From the NCBI RefSeq assembly GCF_035083965.1, contig NC_089732.1, positions 9,997,424 through 10,061,423 on the forward strand: a stretch of 64,000 nucleotides of DNA, in the 5' to 3' direction. Below are positions 37,245 to 50,100 of the stretch, piece after piece. A program made the translations under genes and the position numbers. The notes beneath the pieces are model-generated. The model saw nothing but the letters and a program-made list of their open reading frames with translations, was not told the origin of the DNA and did no database searches. Position 1 is the stretch's first letter. Every line of letters begins with the position of its first letter. Source of the stretch: Branchiostoma lanceolatum. Taxonomy: Eukaryota > Chordata > Leptocardii > Amphioxiformes > Branchiostomatidae.

Positions 37245-38658
37245 ATGGAAATTCGGAAAGATTTGCTGGAACTCCAGCTGTCCGAGCTGGATATGTTATT
37301 GAGCATGTATCCAGAGGGTGACGAGGTTGTGCTGGACAACCCGGCAGCACCAACGGACATCCGCCGGTTTGTGGACGGGCCGAGGGAGGCCCCGCCCCCG
37401 AGACTGGAGTTCACACTTAACGTTGAAGTTGATGAGCCTAAGGTACATTTTTTGTGTTCCCATGTCTCAAGAATTCATTGCAAATTTCCTTGGTTGTCTG
37501 TTGATTCTTCAAATTTAAGGTAACTTTTCGAAATCCTTGATCAGTGTTTTTCAAAGTTCAAGCCAAAGCATAAAGGTTTATCCAGAGTCGAGTTTCAGGT
37601 ACTAACGTTACAAAAACAATACCCCTTCACAGTAACATTTAGTCCTTCACGGTTACAACAGCTATCGATTTGTCTTATGATTTCCAACACAGAGTAGTAT
37701 GTAAGAAACTCCCGAGGTTTGTCAAATAACATAGAATTATTATTATCATTATCATTGGTAATAATCATTAGATTATTATCAATTATTAATTCATTGATTA
37801 TCATTGATAATCTTTCTATTTCAATAGAATTTTGAATCTCAGATTTTTAACCAAATTTTATTTGATTTTATATCATTGTTTAATGGTAGAATGGTAACGT
37901 TAACTTGTAATGAACGTTAGATACTTCACAAGATGTTAATATGTTGTCTTCTGTCCAAACAGGCCACAGTTGCCATGTGGTGCAGCTTCCCTCCACTGTA
38001 TCCCAAGGTTTTGCCAAAAATTCACCTGAGGAGCTCTGATCTATCCCGTCAGCAGCAAAAAGACATCAACGAAAAACTTATCACTTTTCTTGGCACCTTG
38101 GACTTAGGGGAACTCTGCACAATGCCAGTGGTGCAGTGGGTACAGGAAAATGCAGGAAAACATATCACCCTTTCTTATGCTGATCTGCAAAGCAAAAATA
38201 CACAAACAGTTAAGGAAACAAATAAGCAGACAAGCTTGTCCAGGTTTTGGATCTACAGTCACCACATCTATAGGCAAGAACTGTTGCGTAAAATTCCTGC
38301 CTTGGCCAGGGAGCTAGACTTGACTGGTTTCTGCCTTCCAGGGAAGCCCGGGATAATTTGTGTGGAAGGCCAGACGAAGTACTGTGAGGAATACTGGCAC
38401 AAGTTACGGTACCCAAACTGGAAACACATCTCGTGTAAACATAGGGAGGATGCTGAATGTAAGGATAAGAACGAAGAGGCTAGTTTCAGGCTGTTTACGA
38501 TGTTTGAGGAGTTGACTTTTGAAGCTCATGGAGACTACGGACTTAGGAATGACTACCACATGGACCTGGGACGGTTCCTGGAGTACCTGAAGGAACACAA
38601 GTGTGACTACATGTTCAGCATCTTCTTTGGAGTGGAGGGAAAAGAATCCCCAAAATAA
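37245..38658 (+). CDS. RWDD2A: RWD domain-containing protein 2A-type, complete
   Basis: Two exons, 37245-37442 and 37963-38658, joined in phase 0 over a gtacat...acag intron; 297 aa, against about 292 for human RWDD2A. The N-terminal RWD domain (about residues 1-130) starts LLELQLSELDMLLSMYPEG and includes FPPLYPKVLPKI. A DUF1115 domain follows, with FWIYSHHIYRQELLRKI, LTGFCLPGKPGIICVEGQ, NWKHISCKHRED and EAHGDYGLRNDYHMDLG. These blocks match RWDD2A better than RWDD2B. The ATG at 37245 sits in a good context (aaaATGg) and gives the family start; an in-frame ATG at 37101 would add 48 unrelated residues. Molecular role not well known; RWD domains are protein-protein interaction folds. Confidence 0.93.
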
Positions 38659-38719
38659 GATATAAACAATTATGATTTGACTTCAGCAGAAATTAAGCTA
38701 GTTAACGTTAACACTTACG

Positions 38720-38725
38720 AATAAA
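38720..38725 (+). terminator. Polyadenylation signal of RWDD2A
   Basis: AATAAA 62 bases after the RWDD2A stop codon, the first canonical signal downstream. Confidence 0.6.
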
Positions 38726-39153
38726 AGTTGTAGAACTTTCAGAAATGTTGTTGTGTTTTCTTTGTCTTTTTGCATCAAACTGCACTGTGGTTTACTTACT
38801 GCACTCTCATAGTAAGCAATAGTCTTTAAAGATAAATTCAGTCTCTTGACTTAACCTTTTTTTATAGAAAACAGTACAATCTTGCCATATTCTTGAAAAT
38901 AATTCTGCGAGTTGAAGAGGCATATCTGCAGACATTGCATGTGTAATAATTCAATGATGGTATCATTAATTTTCCTCTTTTCTACTAGATTCTTTGAAAG
39001 ATATTCCTTTACCATGAAATCTGGAATATAAGAAACATTTTCAAAGCGCCAAAGAATCTTCAAAATCCCACTTTATTTCTAAAAACCCCACTCTTATTAC
39101 TATAATTCCTGTCACCGGTTTTCAAAACTTAATTTTTCTGGCCCAAGGCGTGA
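38726..39153. other. Spacer between RWDD2A and the mucin-like gene
   Basis: About 430 bp of unremarkable AT-rich sequence after the RWDD2A polyadenylation signal. Nothing recognised apart from the promoter motifs that begin at 39154. Confidence 0.5.
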
Positions 39154-39222
39154 TGACGTCAGGACCGTGTGACGTCACCCGTCCGACAGGACTGATGAAC
39201 GAACACGGGGCAAGATGGCGGC
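39154..39222 (+). promoter_or_regulatory. Paired CRE sites and YY1-like motif at mucin gene start
   Basis: Two perfect TGACGTCA palindromes (39154-39161 and 39170-39177), spaced 16 bp start to start, lie 38-61 bp upstream of the ATG. AAGATGGCGGC (39212-39222), the classic YY1 consensus, covers the start codon. Known binders of TGACGTCA are CREB/ATF/CREB3-family bZIP factors. Together they mark a compact TATA-less promoter with initiation just upstream. Confidence 0.7.
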
Positions 39223-42200
39223 GGGGTTGGACGTGTCAAAACTTTGTGGGCTGGTTTTCCTTGCCTGTTTCCTCCTTCTACCAACAGGTAGGTAGCTAAC
39301 GTGCCGATACATCAATGCAGAACAGGTCTTGGGTATCGTTTCGTAGCTATAGTTTCGGATGTCGTCAAATACTAGTACTTTTTTGACAACAATGTCTTGA
39401 GGATCGGAGAACTAGCTTCCAGATATGATGCTACGCAGCAAGTTTTTTTTACCACCAGAACAAGAAATTAATGATTTTGGCTTAAACAACGGTGAAATGT
39501 TGACAAGATACAAGATATTTAGCTTTATTTTCTATATTACGAGTAAAGACTGCGTTTCTCCCATCTTTAGCAAGTTGTTTTTCTTCTTTTATTTTCGACT
39601 CCTGTGAATGATATGTGGTTTCCACGACTCCCGGAGAAGTATTTGCCTTTTCATAGCACAAACACAAAAGACCATGTAAAATCCGATCTCCAGATTAGAT
39701 TAATTCTTTTGTGCTTTACGGCCTGGTTTCTTCTTTATTTCTTTTGTGGACTTTTTGGAATTGTTTCATTCCCCTATCTTTCACGTAGTCTTATCTAAAC
39801 TTGTAAGTAAATAATGAGAAAGTAATCATAATGCAAACATCAGTATAAGTACATGTAGTACGTAAACATCCACGTTGTTGTTCAACATTTCCAACAACAA
39901 TAATCGATGACCAGCAAAAATGTAACATGAAAAATAAGTAAGATATACATGCATAAATGTTGCCCCAAGGTACTAGTATACTGAAGCTTTCTCATTCTCG
40001 GAAGAAGAAGATGATGCACTATTTTTGATACCAAATAATACCCATGCCCTGTCAGAAATTATTTTGTTTTTACCCTCATTTTCCCTATCATTTGCTTGTG
40101 GAGAGGGTAGTAAAAAATTGCAATGGATTTCTCTAATTAGTAGAGGGACACAAATCTGGATCCAGAAATGTTTGAAAGGATCCTGATCAGATATTAAAAC
40201 ACATGTTGCCTAGATCTAGAGACCTCCATTACAGTGTTTATAGGTGCGTAGTGTGGGTGGGACCTTGTCTTACCTGTTTTTCGCGACCTTCTGACACCCG
40301 CGTGACATGTCGTGTACGTGATGTCACATGTGTGTGCGTAACAGCTCGTTAAAATGGCTCAGTGAGTGAGCAATGGGACATTGTAAGCTGCTTTTAGCAG
40401 TGTCCAGAAATTTCCAAAGATTCCCGGAGTGCATAAGAGATAATGGCACCTTCATGAGCTAAGGAATGCTACAGGCATAGCCTTATTCTACAAGTTTTCA
40501 GAACACTGTAGAAAGGTTTTTGACAATCAGTTACATAGTGTGCAGTGGGTCATTGTTTTGTCACAGATTCACACAAAATCCTGCCATCCTGGCTTTTTGT
40601 TATGTGTAAGAAGAAGAGGAACGAAAAGAAAGACAAGTATTATCACGAGAATAACTTCTAAGTGTCCTCACAGAGGCCACGTAAATACATCAGTGTGCTA
40701 AAATTAGCTCTGCAAATACTCGGTAGGTTGAAGAAAGTGGAGTAACCTTACATTGTTTGTTTTTCACCCCCTCTTCTCCCACAGTTTGTTTTGCACAGGA
40801 GGATGGTACAGGGGAACTGCAGCCAAACACAACAACAGAAAGTCTAACAACAGACCAACCAACTCAAGCTGCGAGTGACCCTACAGTGAATCAGAACTCC
40901 ACTGCCTCTGGTTTAGATGTTAGCACTCCGACACCCACACCCAATGATACTGCAGCGATTACAAGTAAGGAGACCAAACCTACAGTTACATCGACCCCAA
41001 CCTCTACCAATACCAGTGCTGCCGAATCAGCAGTTACCCAGGCCTCTACCAATACCAGCACCGCCAAACCAGCAGCTACCCCAGCCCCAACCTCTACAAA
41101 TGCCACTACTACCAAATCATCAGATACTCCAACCCCAACCTCTACCAATGCAACCACTACCGACTCAGCAGCTACCCCGGCCCCAACCTCTACCAATGGC
41201 AGCAGTTCTACAGCACAGCCGCTAGATGGCGCCTCCACAGCGAGGAAGACGGAAAAACCATCAACACCAGAGGAGACAACCAAGGCAATAACAAAGCCTA
41301 CCACAACGACAGAGTATGTAGCGCCAACGAAGAAGACTACACCGGTTCCATCAACTGTGCCAGTAACACCACCCATGGTAACCAAAACACCAGAGAAGAT
41401 GACAACACAGACGGTACCACCAGAGCACACCACCATCCAAGGGGCCCTTAACAATGGCACCAACACTACCCTAGGGGACTCCCACAAAGGACCACGTGAG
41501 TACTTTAATACAGGGGAGGACATTTTGGAAATATCATGACATGCTACTTTATGCATAGTTTAGCAGGACATTGTGTTGTTAGTAAACCATGAATTTACAT
41601 ATGATCCATACGAGTTTGTGATAAATATAGGTAAACTAAAGCTCATCTTTATAGTTTTTTTAATGTCATTGTCACTACCATTTTCCATACCATTTCAGAG
41701 ATATTTAGGATTAAAAAAAAAAAACTTTCCCCTTTCAAGTTTTGAACAGCATTCACTGTATTGATTATACACTGTATGTGTGTTTGAATTGTGTAAGTTC
41801 GTATGTCATATCAAAGCAAGGGGTGCCATTGTTCAAAGACATTGACATATGGTAACAAACAGCAGGCTTCTAACAGAGAGCAAGTCCCTTGATGGAAAAT
41901 CCCACTTTCTCTCACTGACAGAATACCATGACAACGAGACGCTGGACCCTGCCCTTGCGTTCTTCGTCGCCGTGCTGGTCATCCTGGTAGTCATCGCTCT
42001 GGTCGCAACCATCTGGTGGAAACAACGACGTGCAAACTTTCAGGCTATTGGTGGAGACGTACCAATGGTAAGAGTCAGTGGTATTCTCAAAGTAGAGGTT
42101 TCGGTTCAGGGGCTGGTACTGGTACTGAGACGTTAAAAGTCGCGGATGATACTAATCCCAGACCAAGAACTCTGCTTGGAGAATATAAGTCAGTGGCACT

Positions 42201-43527
42201 TCATGTAGTTTGATTTCATCAAGTTACACAGTACTGTATTCTTGTAATACTTGATCATTGTTGTAATGTTAAGTATTGGATGGGAGTAAGGTATGATATT
42301 CTTTACTTGCATGTGTTGAGAAATGAAAGAGTGCTACAGGTGCATTTACAAATCATGACAATTGTGATTTTTAGATTATATGCTGATACTCAATGCATGT
42401 TATGAATTGATATATGATACCTGTGAACTGTTTGCATGTATTTATGTTGCTCCTTGTACTAAAAGGTAATAGATATGCCATTGTTTTATACAATCATTGA
42501 TGCATGAGGAAGAAATGTACTATATGATACAGCTTTAGTCTCTCATTTGCCTGTAATGCTGAGAGGAGCAGGTAGGTGGTGCTGGTGACACAAAGATAAT
42601 ACTATTTTCTTGCAAGCAGGTTCATCTTAATTATTAGTCCTTTGCATTTGCCCTTCTCCCACTATATCTCACCTGTGGTGAAGGCACACTGCCCCCTCCC
42701 CCATGCTCTCTCTTATTCGTACCTGCAATAATAGTGACATCCCCTCTCTGTCTTTTCCTGTTGCTTCATCACAGAGTTGGTTCTCAAGACAAAAGAGGGG
42801 GTTTGAGCGACTAGAAGATACAGAGCCTATGTTGGTGAGATATTTCATGTATAACCTAACACTAACCGTTGTTCTCTTGTGGTTTGTGTCATAACAACAG
42901 ACCTTTTATTTTTTTCTTACAGAATGCCATGCAATTCCCCAATCTGTTCAAAAAGAAGGTATAGCTTATCTGTATACTAATGAAATGCATGCGGTAGCTT
43001 TAGGGAGTTAAGTGGTACCATGGTTTTGTTGGATGTTTGTTGTTTTACCACCAGATGTTACATAGGGTTTTGGACAATTACTGGTTGTTAAAAGAAGCAG
43101 GATTGTCACTCTGTATTCAAGAGATACAAATGTACATGATTGTTGATATGGAAAAGTGGAGTCGCACCAAAAAAAGTATTTGGAATTTTTTGAAACAACT
43201 AAGATGCAATGTTGCCAGCATACACATGTAGCTCAAACTGCACATTTTACATTCATTATTTACTTATCAATTAGCTATATGGCTCTGAAGAGCATGAAAT
43301 TTAACAAAACCCTGTGTTAACATCTTCTAGACTTATTTGACCAACAGTTGGTAGAATTCTGTAGCAAAGTAGTTGGAAAAACATTTTTCTGGCTAAAGAA
43401 ATCTTTGTTTAACAGCATGGCAAGGTGAAGGTGGTTTGTATCTGAAGAGTAAACCGTGTAACCGTCTCAATCCTGTGTTTTTCAGGACGACTTGGAAGAG
43501 TCTCACCTCATCGCAAATGCTCGTTGA
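39215..43527 (+). CDS. Mucin-like type I membrane protein
   Basis: Six exons: 39215-39287, 40785-41495, 41922-42067, 42775-42834, 42923-42958, 43486-43527; phases close and give 355 aa. Exon 1 encodes a signal peptide (MAAGLDVSK then a Leu-rich core). Exon 2 is almost pure Thr/Ser/Pro/Ala with many NxT/S sites and about five imperfect repeats of PAPTSTNATTT type (41000-41215), a heavily O-glycosylated mucin stalk. Exon 3 holds one transmembrane helix (AFFVAVLVILVVIALVATIW), then WKQRR, a stop-transfer motif. Exons 4-6 encode a short cytoplasmic tail with GFERLEDTEPML and end EESHLIANAR; ExxxLI/LL-like motifs could direct endocytic or Golgi sorting. An alternative exon 3 acceptor about 40 bp upstream stays in frame. 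I do not recognise a named ortholog; CD164/PARM1-like sialomucins are only analogues. Confidence 0.8.
41000..41215 (+). repeat. Coding tandem repeats of mucin stalk
   Basis: About five imperfect units of roughly 48-51 nt, each containing CAACCTCTACCAATG or a variant, encoding PTSTNxTTT-type segments. Likely variable in number between individuals. Confidence 0.7.
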
Positions 43528-46500
43528 AGACACCTACCAGTCTACCGCAGAGGGCTTCCATTCCAAACAAGTTGTGCCTTAAATGTTTACGACAGTTCAG
43601 AACTTCAGAAGAATGGCAGTTCAAATATTGCAATTGTAGTTATGCAGCAGCTTTGGAGCTTATGTAATCGGGAAAGTTTAACTTTTCATATCTGGTGTAT
43701 TTTTCCAGTAAGACTTACAGCTGTAATATATTTTTGAAATTTGGGAGGACATACTTGAAATATGGTTGTGCATACTTGGCTCATATTAATTTTTATGATC
43801 AGCTCTTGCAATCTTGTTTTGTTGCCGAATGGATACCACAGAAAGGGAAACGTTTGACAAATTATACAGTGAAAGTTTGTGTACTTTCACAAAGACTCAT
43901 CTATTGTTTTCTGCAGTGTTACATTCCACAGGGAGATTACTATAGAATCTGTACAGAATTTAAAAAAATGCTCATCCAACTTAACTTGTAGACTTATAGA
44001 CCTTATGTACAATGAATAGGCATTCCTAAGAAGTTTAAGTGGAGATTTCAGAAGGGGACCAAAAGACAACTACAGTAGTAGCTTAAAAATTAAACTGATG
44101 TACATTTTCTTCTTGGCGACAGATGATATATCTCAACCTTTTAACAGCAGTACAAAATGTGCATGAAGGTCTGTTTGATCAACAGATGTTTCTAGTTTTT
44201 TGGCAAAATTACAAAGAGTTGATGTGAACCTGAGGTGTTGTGGAAAGCCCTGTTTTTATTGAGTACTTGTCAATGCTTGTGTACCCTGGAGTTTTCTCAC
44301 ATGGCTTTAGAAAGTGGATTCTTCCCATCCAAATTGGATCTCAATACTCAAAAAACTTGGCTCTCCAGCAATACTTTTCTTAACTACCTTAAAGTGGGGT
44401 GAGAGGTGGCTTCAGAAGTCATTAATAGTGCAAGGGACCAGTATTAATGTTATACTGTGATTGCAGTGAGCTGTTGTGTAGTTACCAATACATTTGGATG
44501 TATTACTCACTCCTCTTGCATGTGATGCATGGAGCCAACAAGTTTCACCAGGCTGTGCCATCTTCTGTCCTGTGCCATCTTCTGGGCCTGGAGTAGGGTG
44601 GTGATGTGCTTTTGGGCTGGCCAGACATTAAAATTGCTGTGTACAAGACATATCAAGTCTGCAATGCATAATATATTTGCCTGGGTATAATTTGTAAAAC
44701 CATATGCATGTGCAAAGAAAATAGGAATCATGCAAGAGATGTTACAGACTTTCCAATGACTAAATGTGTAGAAATTGTGTGAATGATGCTGAACTTTAAA
44801 CTAGCTCAACTTATCTTATACTAATCTTTTGATCTCTTCATGTACAATTTTGTAATGTGCAGAAACAGCTGTGTGTAACATGTCTTATCAGAAGTGCTTA
44901 TGCTGCTAGAATCTTCCTTTTCCATTCCTGGGTGTACTTGTAAATTGATCGTTTTGGGAAACGTAACCTCTACCTTTAAACATATCCTGTACTATTTGAA
45001 TTCAACTGATATCAATTCCTGATATAACTTTCTGTAGATACATCTCTTTATTTTACCTTTTCACTGAAAAATAGCAAGGATTCATGTACTTGGAGAGCAT
45101 TAAGTTGTTCAAATTCTGGTATGAATGTGTAAGCTTCTTTCTCTGTAGGATATTCATAGGGGGTCTATATTTGAAACCAGAGTATTTTAGGAAATTAAAA
45201 CAGGTGGAAGACTCAATCCATTGTTTCTGCAGCCTCTTCTTTGAACAGTGTTCTGTCTCTTACAAGTCTCTACCGGACCTCAAAGTTCTAAAAATAGTCT
45301 AGTCTCTACCAGACTCAAAGTTCTAGAAATCGTCCAAAATACATGTAGTAAATATCAAATGAAAGGGGGGACTGACTGATCTTTGGTTGAGACATTTGAT
45401 CTCCAAGGCAAGCTAAGTCCTATCAATTATACATATTATTTTGGCCCATTTCTTCAACTTTCTGAGGGGTCTGGTAGATATCTGTAAATCACCACCTTGC
45501 TTAAAAACAAAGGTTTACATCACTTTCATCAGTGAAGTAATGAGAGCAAAAGAACAACACATCAGTTCACACACAGTATTCAAAGGTCTGGCTGATACTT
45601 TAATTGAGCATTTGCCTCTAGAGGATTCTTTTACAATATACGACAATACAAATAAAGTAATACTTTAATAACTTTAACTAAAATAGTGACAACATCTACC
45701 ATTCAAATGTTGGTTGTGTAGGTAAAGAGCATGAATGTTCCACTCCAAGGGGCCTGTACAAAAGGATCTGGGCACCGTACAAGCACAGGTCTTGCCTAAA
45801 CGCAAGAGTTGACTGAGGTAAAGAGTCCGGAAATGTCACCACTTCCCCTTAACCACTACATCGAGGTACTGGACTAATGCATTCTACATGGCAGCGAAGA
45901 GGGAGTTTTATAGTTTTTTTTGTTGAACTTTTTACAGGAGTGGAACTCACAGAGATACACGGCAGAAATGTGTTTCTCAAAAGTCAAGCCACTGGTTCGG
46001 CGCACTCAGCACCCAGGGAAAGGAATTCACAGAATTCTACCAAAAGTGTGACGTGATCAATGTACATAAAAAATCAACTGCCTACAGCAACAGATGGAAT
46101 CATATATAACAGCAATGTCCCCTTCCCAAATGCCTTCGGAATAAAATGCACATCTTTTTTACATTGCAACATGGAATAGTTTTGGGCAATAAATGCAGAG
46201 AAAACGTCGACAGCACAAACAACTGAATGCCAGCAATCCAGGCATCTACTCGGGTCTCCAGGACAGCACAACTTTGCACATACAGATACTTTGTCACTAG
46301 CTAAAATGAGGATACAATAACATGGCAACAGGGCAGGCTCTAAAAACTGGACCCCTTGCTGCGTAGAAACAGCAAAGAGACCAGCCACACTACCTATACA
46401 TCTGCACGTGACATTAAAAACCTAGCTATCTTGGTGATTCCTATGACACACACTCACAACCATAGGAACTTGTAATGTTCTTGGGTCAATAAAATACAGT

Positions 46501-47182
46501 ACAGGGTTTCTCCCCTACCTAACATCTAATACAAAATCTGCAATAATACAAAAGGGATACAAAATAAAGGGGAAAAAAGAGAAAAGAAAGCAATGAGGAG
46601 GAATCAAGTTTACAACAGAACATTCTGGTTCCTATTCTCAATGTTGGCAGCTTCATGGTCGTCAGAAATGCAGAACAAAACTCCAAACTTGAGATATTAA
46701 AAACAGTACAAAATCATTCTCGTCTCTCATTCTGCCATAACTTACAACTTTATAAAATTATGGGTTGACCAAGTGGAAAATTCTGAGCTCATTCAGCCGA
46801 GAATTCTCATTTAAAACTTTCCTTATCCAGTCACTGCTTTTTCCCACTGCTAGATAAAAACAGACCTCGCTTAGGATTTCCATTTAAAAACTGCAGGTTT
46901 GTGTTTTTAAAAAGGCCCATTTTCTGCTGGGAGGAACACTGAAAATAAATCCATTTCACAAAAATAATTTATGAGAGGTAATAAATATACACACAACACG
47001 CCACAAGGCGGGCAGACACATCCAGGCTGATACGGTGGACAAACACGGAGGTTTTCTTTTTTCAAGCCTACTTACAGCACTCCGCCTGAGCTATGAACAA
47101 CAATGAGGTGGGATAATTTATACATCAAGTATCTTGACTCTGTCCATAGGTACCCTTTGTCCACTGGCCTTGGCTCCTTGGC
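43528..47182. other. Convergent 3' regions of mucin-like gene and SSBP gene
   Basis: The two genes point at each other. Plus-strand AATAAA signals (for example at 45651 and 46490) and minus-strand ones (TTTATT at 44253 and 45048) suggest long 3' UTRs that may overlap. Open frames here (44507-44731, 46074-46388) have no recognisable protein character. No other gene seen. Confidence 0.5.
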
Positions 47183-50100
47183 TTATTGCATGAAGTATTC
47201 AGGATGCCCAGGCCCCCCAGGTGACGCCTCCTTCTCAAATCGTTTGGCCTCCTCCTGCATGCTTTCTTTTATCTTAAGTATCGCTGCTGATTCGTTCTGA
47301 TCCTGCAGGGAAACAGAAAACAGACAGGGGGACTCAGTGCACAGGCCTCGCACCATCAAGAGTAGAGAGAGCGAGAGAGAGAGAGAAGTGGTGCCTGGCA
47401 AGAAAGGGATTTCTGCACTTGTTGGCTGGGGTACGTGTATTTCTTAAAGCAGAGCTTTCTTAAATTTGTGGCATCACTTTCAATTGAGCGACTAGGCACC
47501 AATTCTTTACATTATGTCAAATTTGCATTGCAGCCATTGAGTAGGTATCATTCTTGCATTTACATGGTAGATATACAAATCGCAATTTGCAGTAGCATTC
47601 ATTGTTGCATACATTTTTTGACAACTCACATGGCACCAACTTGAAGATACAGTATAGAGTAATGCCAAACATACAATAGTAGCTTAATCACAATTTTTCA
47701 ATAACACACTATGATTGGGTTTCCATTATTCTCTTCAATGCACAGTCTAACCCTCAAAAAGCACCAAATCACATTAAATAGGAAATCAGGTAAAGGAAAT
47801 AGAGTTAAATGAGATCAAAGGAGAAAGAAACAGGTTTCCAATTTGTTGTTCTTACAGTTACAGCTCATTTAAGTAATTCCTTATTCAACCACAGCCATAT
47901 GCAGACCCCTTAATCGCACAGAGACCAACAAATCAAGAATTAAGGGAAAGAGAGCTAAGTAAGTCTTGAGGCTACAAATAATAAAGCAAATACACCTGCA
48001 CTGCACTGCATGCTTCTTTCTATGCCCAGTGCATCATGCGCATGCAAACTCTGCTCATTACCATAGATTAGCATTTGGGCCAGAGTTAGATTTGCCACAG
48101 TTATTATCACTAGTAGGATCACAAAATCTGATCTTGACCTGTCAATCAACTTTATTTCCTTCGTCATCGCTGTAATTGGGACACCTACCTCTACAGAAAA
48201 ACAGGAAAACAAAAACATGTCTCTAAACAACACAAAACATTCAGCTAACTACACAAGAGGCATCACTGCATGAGTAGGCATACAAATACACCATCTCCAC
48301 AGTTTCAAGACACAAGTATGAAGCCATGCATGTGCAAGGAAAAATACAATTAATACCAAAGTGCAAAGAGTGCAAAGATTGAAGGAACGAGCAATGCCAG
48401 CAAGAAACTTCCTAATAATTAGTATCACTTTTATATGATTCATGTACTGTCCACTTGGGTAAACATGCTTGCAAACTGGCCTGGGCAAGAGCATGCTTAC
48501 GGCTGTTTACATCTCCTGCACATGCACTAATGGAGCCGATCTGCAGCCAGGCACTACAGTTTTCGCCATGAAGGGTGTGCACCAGAAAATAATGGCAATG
48601 GATGGACTGAATTTCTCATGGAAAATGGCATGGGGATCTCATTTGCATCAACATGTGTGGAGAAGTGTATGGAGAAGGAAATCTTCCTTGTTGTTAGCAG
48701 AGATGACAGAGATGCTGTGTTCTGGCATTTGGTTCTCATAGTTCACCATTGTTTCAGGAAATTGTTCTTTAACTTGGGATCTATTCCCCAACAAGCGGAA
48801 TGAACAGATTTTTCGAAAACAAAGTAGAGGCAAGAAGAAAAAAAGGACATTTCAATGCACATAGCAGAAGCCCTGGAAAGTCTTTCACCCATATTCCAGG
48901 CCTTTTACAATGCAGACCAAGCATCCATCCAGAAAGCGTTGTTGGTTTGTAATCCAACATGTTCACTTTGACAATGTAAAACTTGTGAGTTAGAATCAAA
49001 TGCCAGAACCTTCATGACAAAGGGAAGACTGGTTATAGTTTTGTGGGGGAAAAATGAGTCGGGAGACAAGCAGTAGTGGGTATAAGGCAGCGGTGGCAGA
49101 GCTACAAGGTACAGTTATCTACTCTAGTGGGGGAGGGGGGTGGAGTGCGGCTGTAAGGAAGAAAGTACAGTAGTGTAAGCGGTTATAGCCAGTATAGGTC
49201 TTACTCCAAGCATTGATTGACACATGAATGCAAACGACATCCTCATTTCTTTGATTTGATCATGATTGGACTCCAGGTGCAAATTGTGGACAGTGGATGA
49301 ATACCAGGAGGCATGAGCAAGGAAGGGTCCATGTAGCATCCGTGGGCGATATGGCTCTGGACAAATGTCCACCCTCACTTTCAAAACATTTTCTTCTGAG
49401 AGTAGCTTGGAAGAGAAAAGAAGTGAGCAAGTGGTAGAAAATAATGATATTCCTTGACAACCGTTTTGAGTGACAGTAAGCAACCACCGAAGAAAAGTGC
49501 TGTTTCTTCTGACAGAAAGACACAAAAAAGGTAAGACTTGCTAAAACTGCTTTGATGGCTTTGGTTTTGCCTGGCTTTGATGTAAAACTATTGAGCGCAT
49601 AAAACATAATGCTTACAGACCTTAGGACTCTACTACTCTGAGATGCCTTGCTTTGTAAAAAGGAAACCATATTAAAAGAAAGGATAACAGTGTTCGGCAC
49701 ATAGGCTGACTTAGTATATTCTTGCTGTCCTGTTTTTAAGAAACTGTGACTTTAGAAAGTTTAAATAGACGGGCCCTTTAACATAAGTTATGTGCTACAG
49801 TTAAGCTTCCTACTGAGGTTTTATTTCTTTCTACTGGTGTGCTAGTCAGACCACTTCCCTGCTCACGGCTACAGTAGGTCGAAGTTCAAGGTCAGGATGG
49901 GAAAGTGCAGAAAACTAGTTAGTCCCTGTGCCAGTGACTTACACTGACGTTGTCCTGGAAGGGAGGGAGTCCGAACGTTCCCCCGGGTCCCATCTCGCCC
50001 GCTTCCCTTGGCGTGCCCGGGCCCGCGGGGTTGTTAGGGGAACTCTGGAAGGACAAGGAAGATCACACCAAAACTTCAACACAGAAACATTGCACTCTTA

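Noticed and set aside
40891-41556. 221-residue minus-strand Val-rich ORF
   Set aside because: Antisense of the Thr/Pro-rich mucin exon; no splice or start context of its own.
46074-46388. 104-residue minus-strand ORF
   Set aside because: In the probable SSBP 3' region; no domain, and composition like non-coding sequence.
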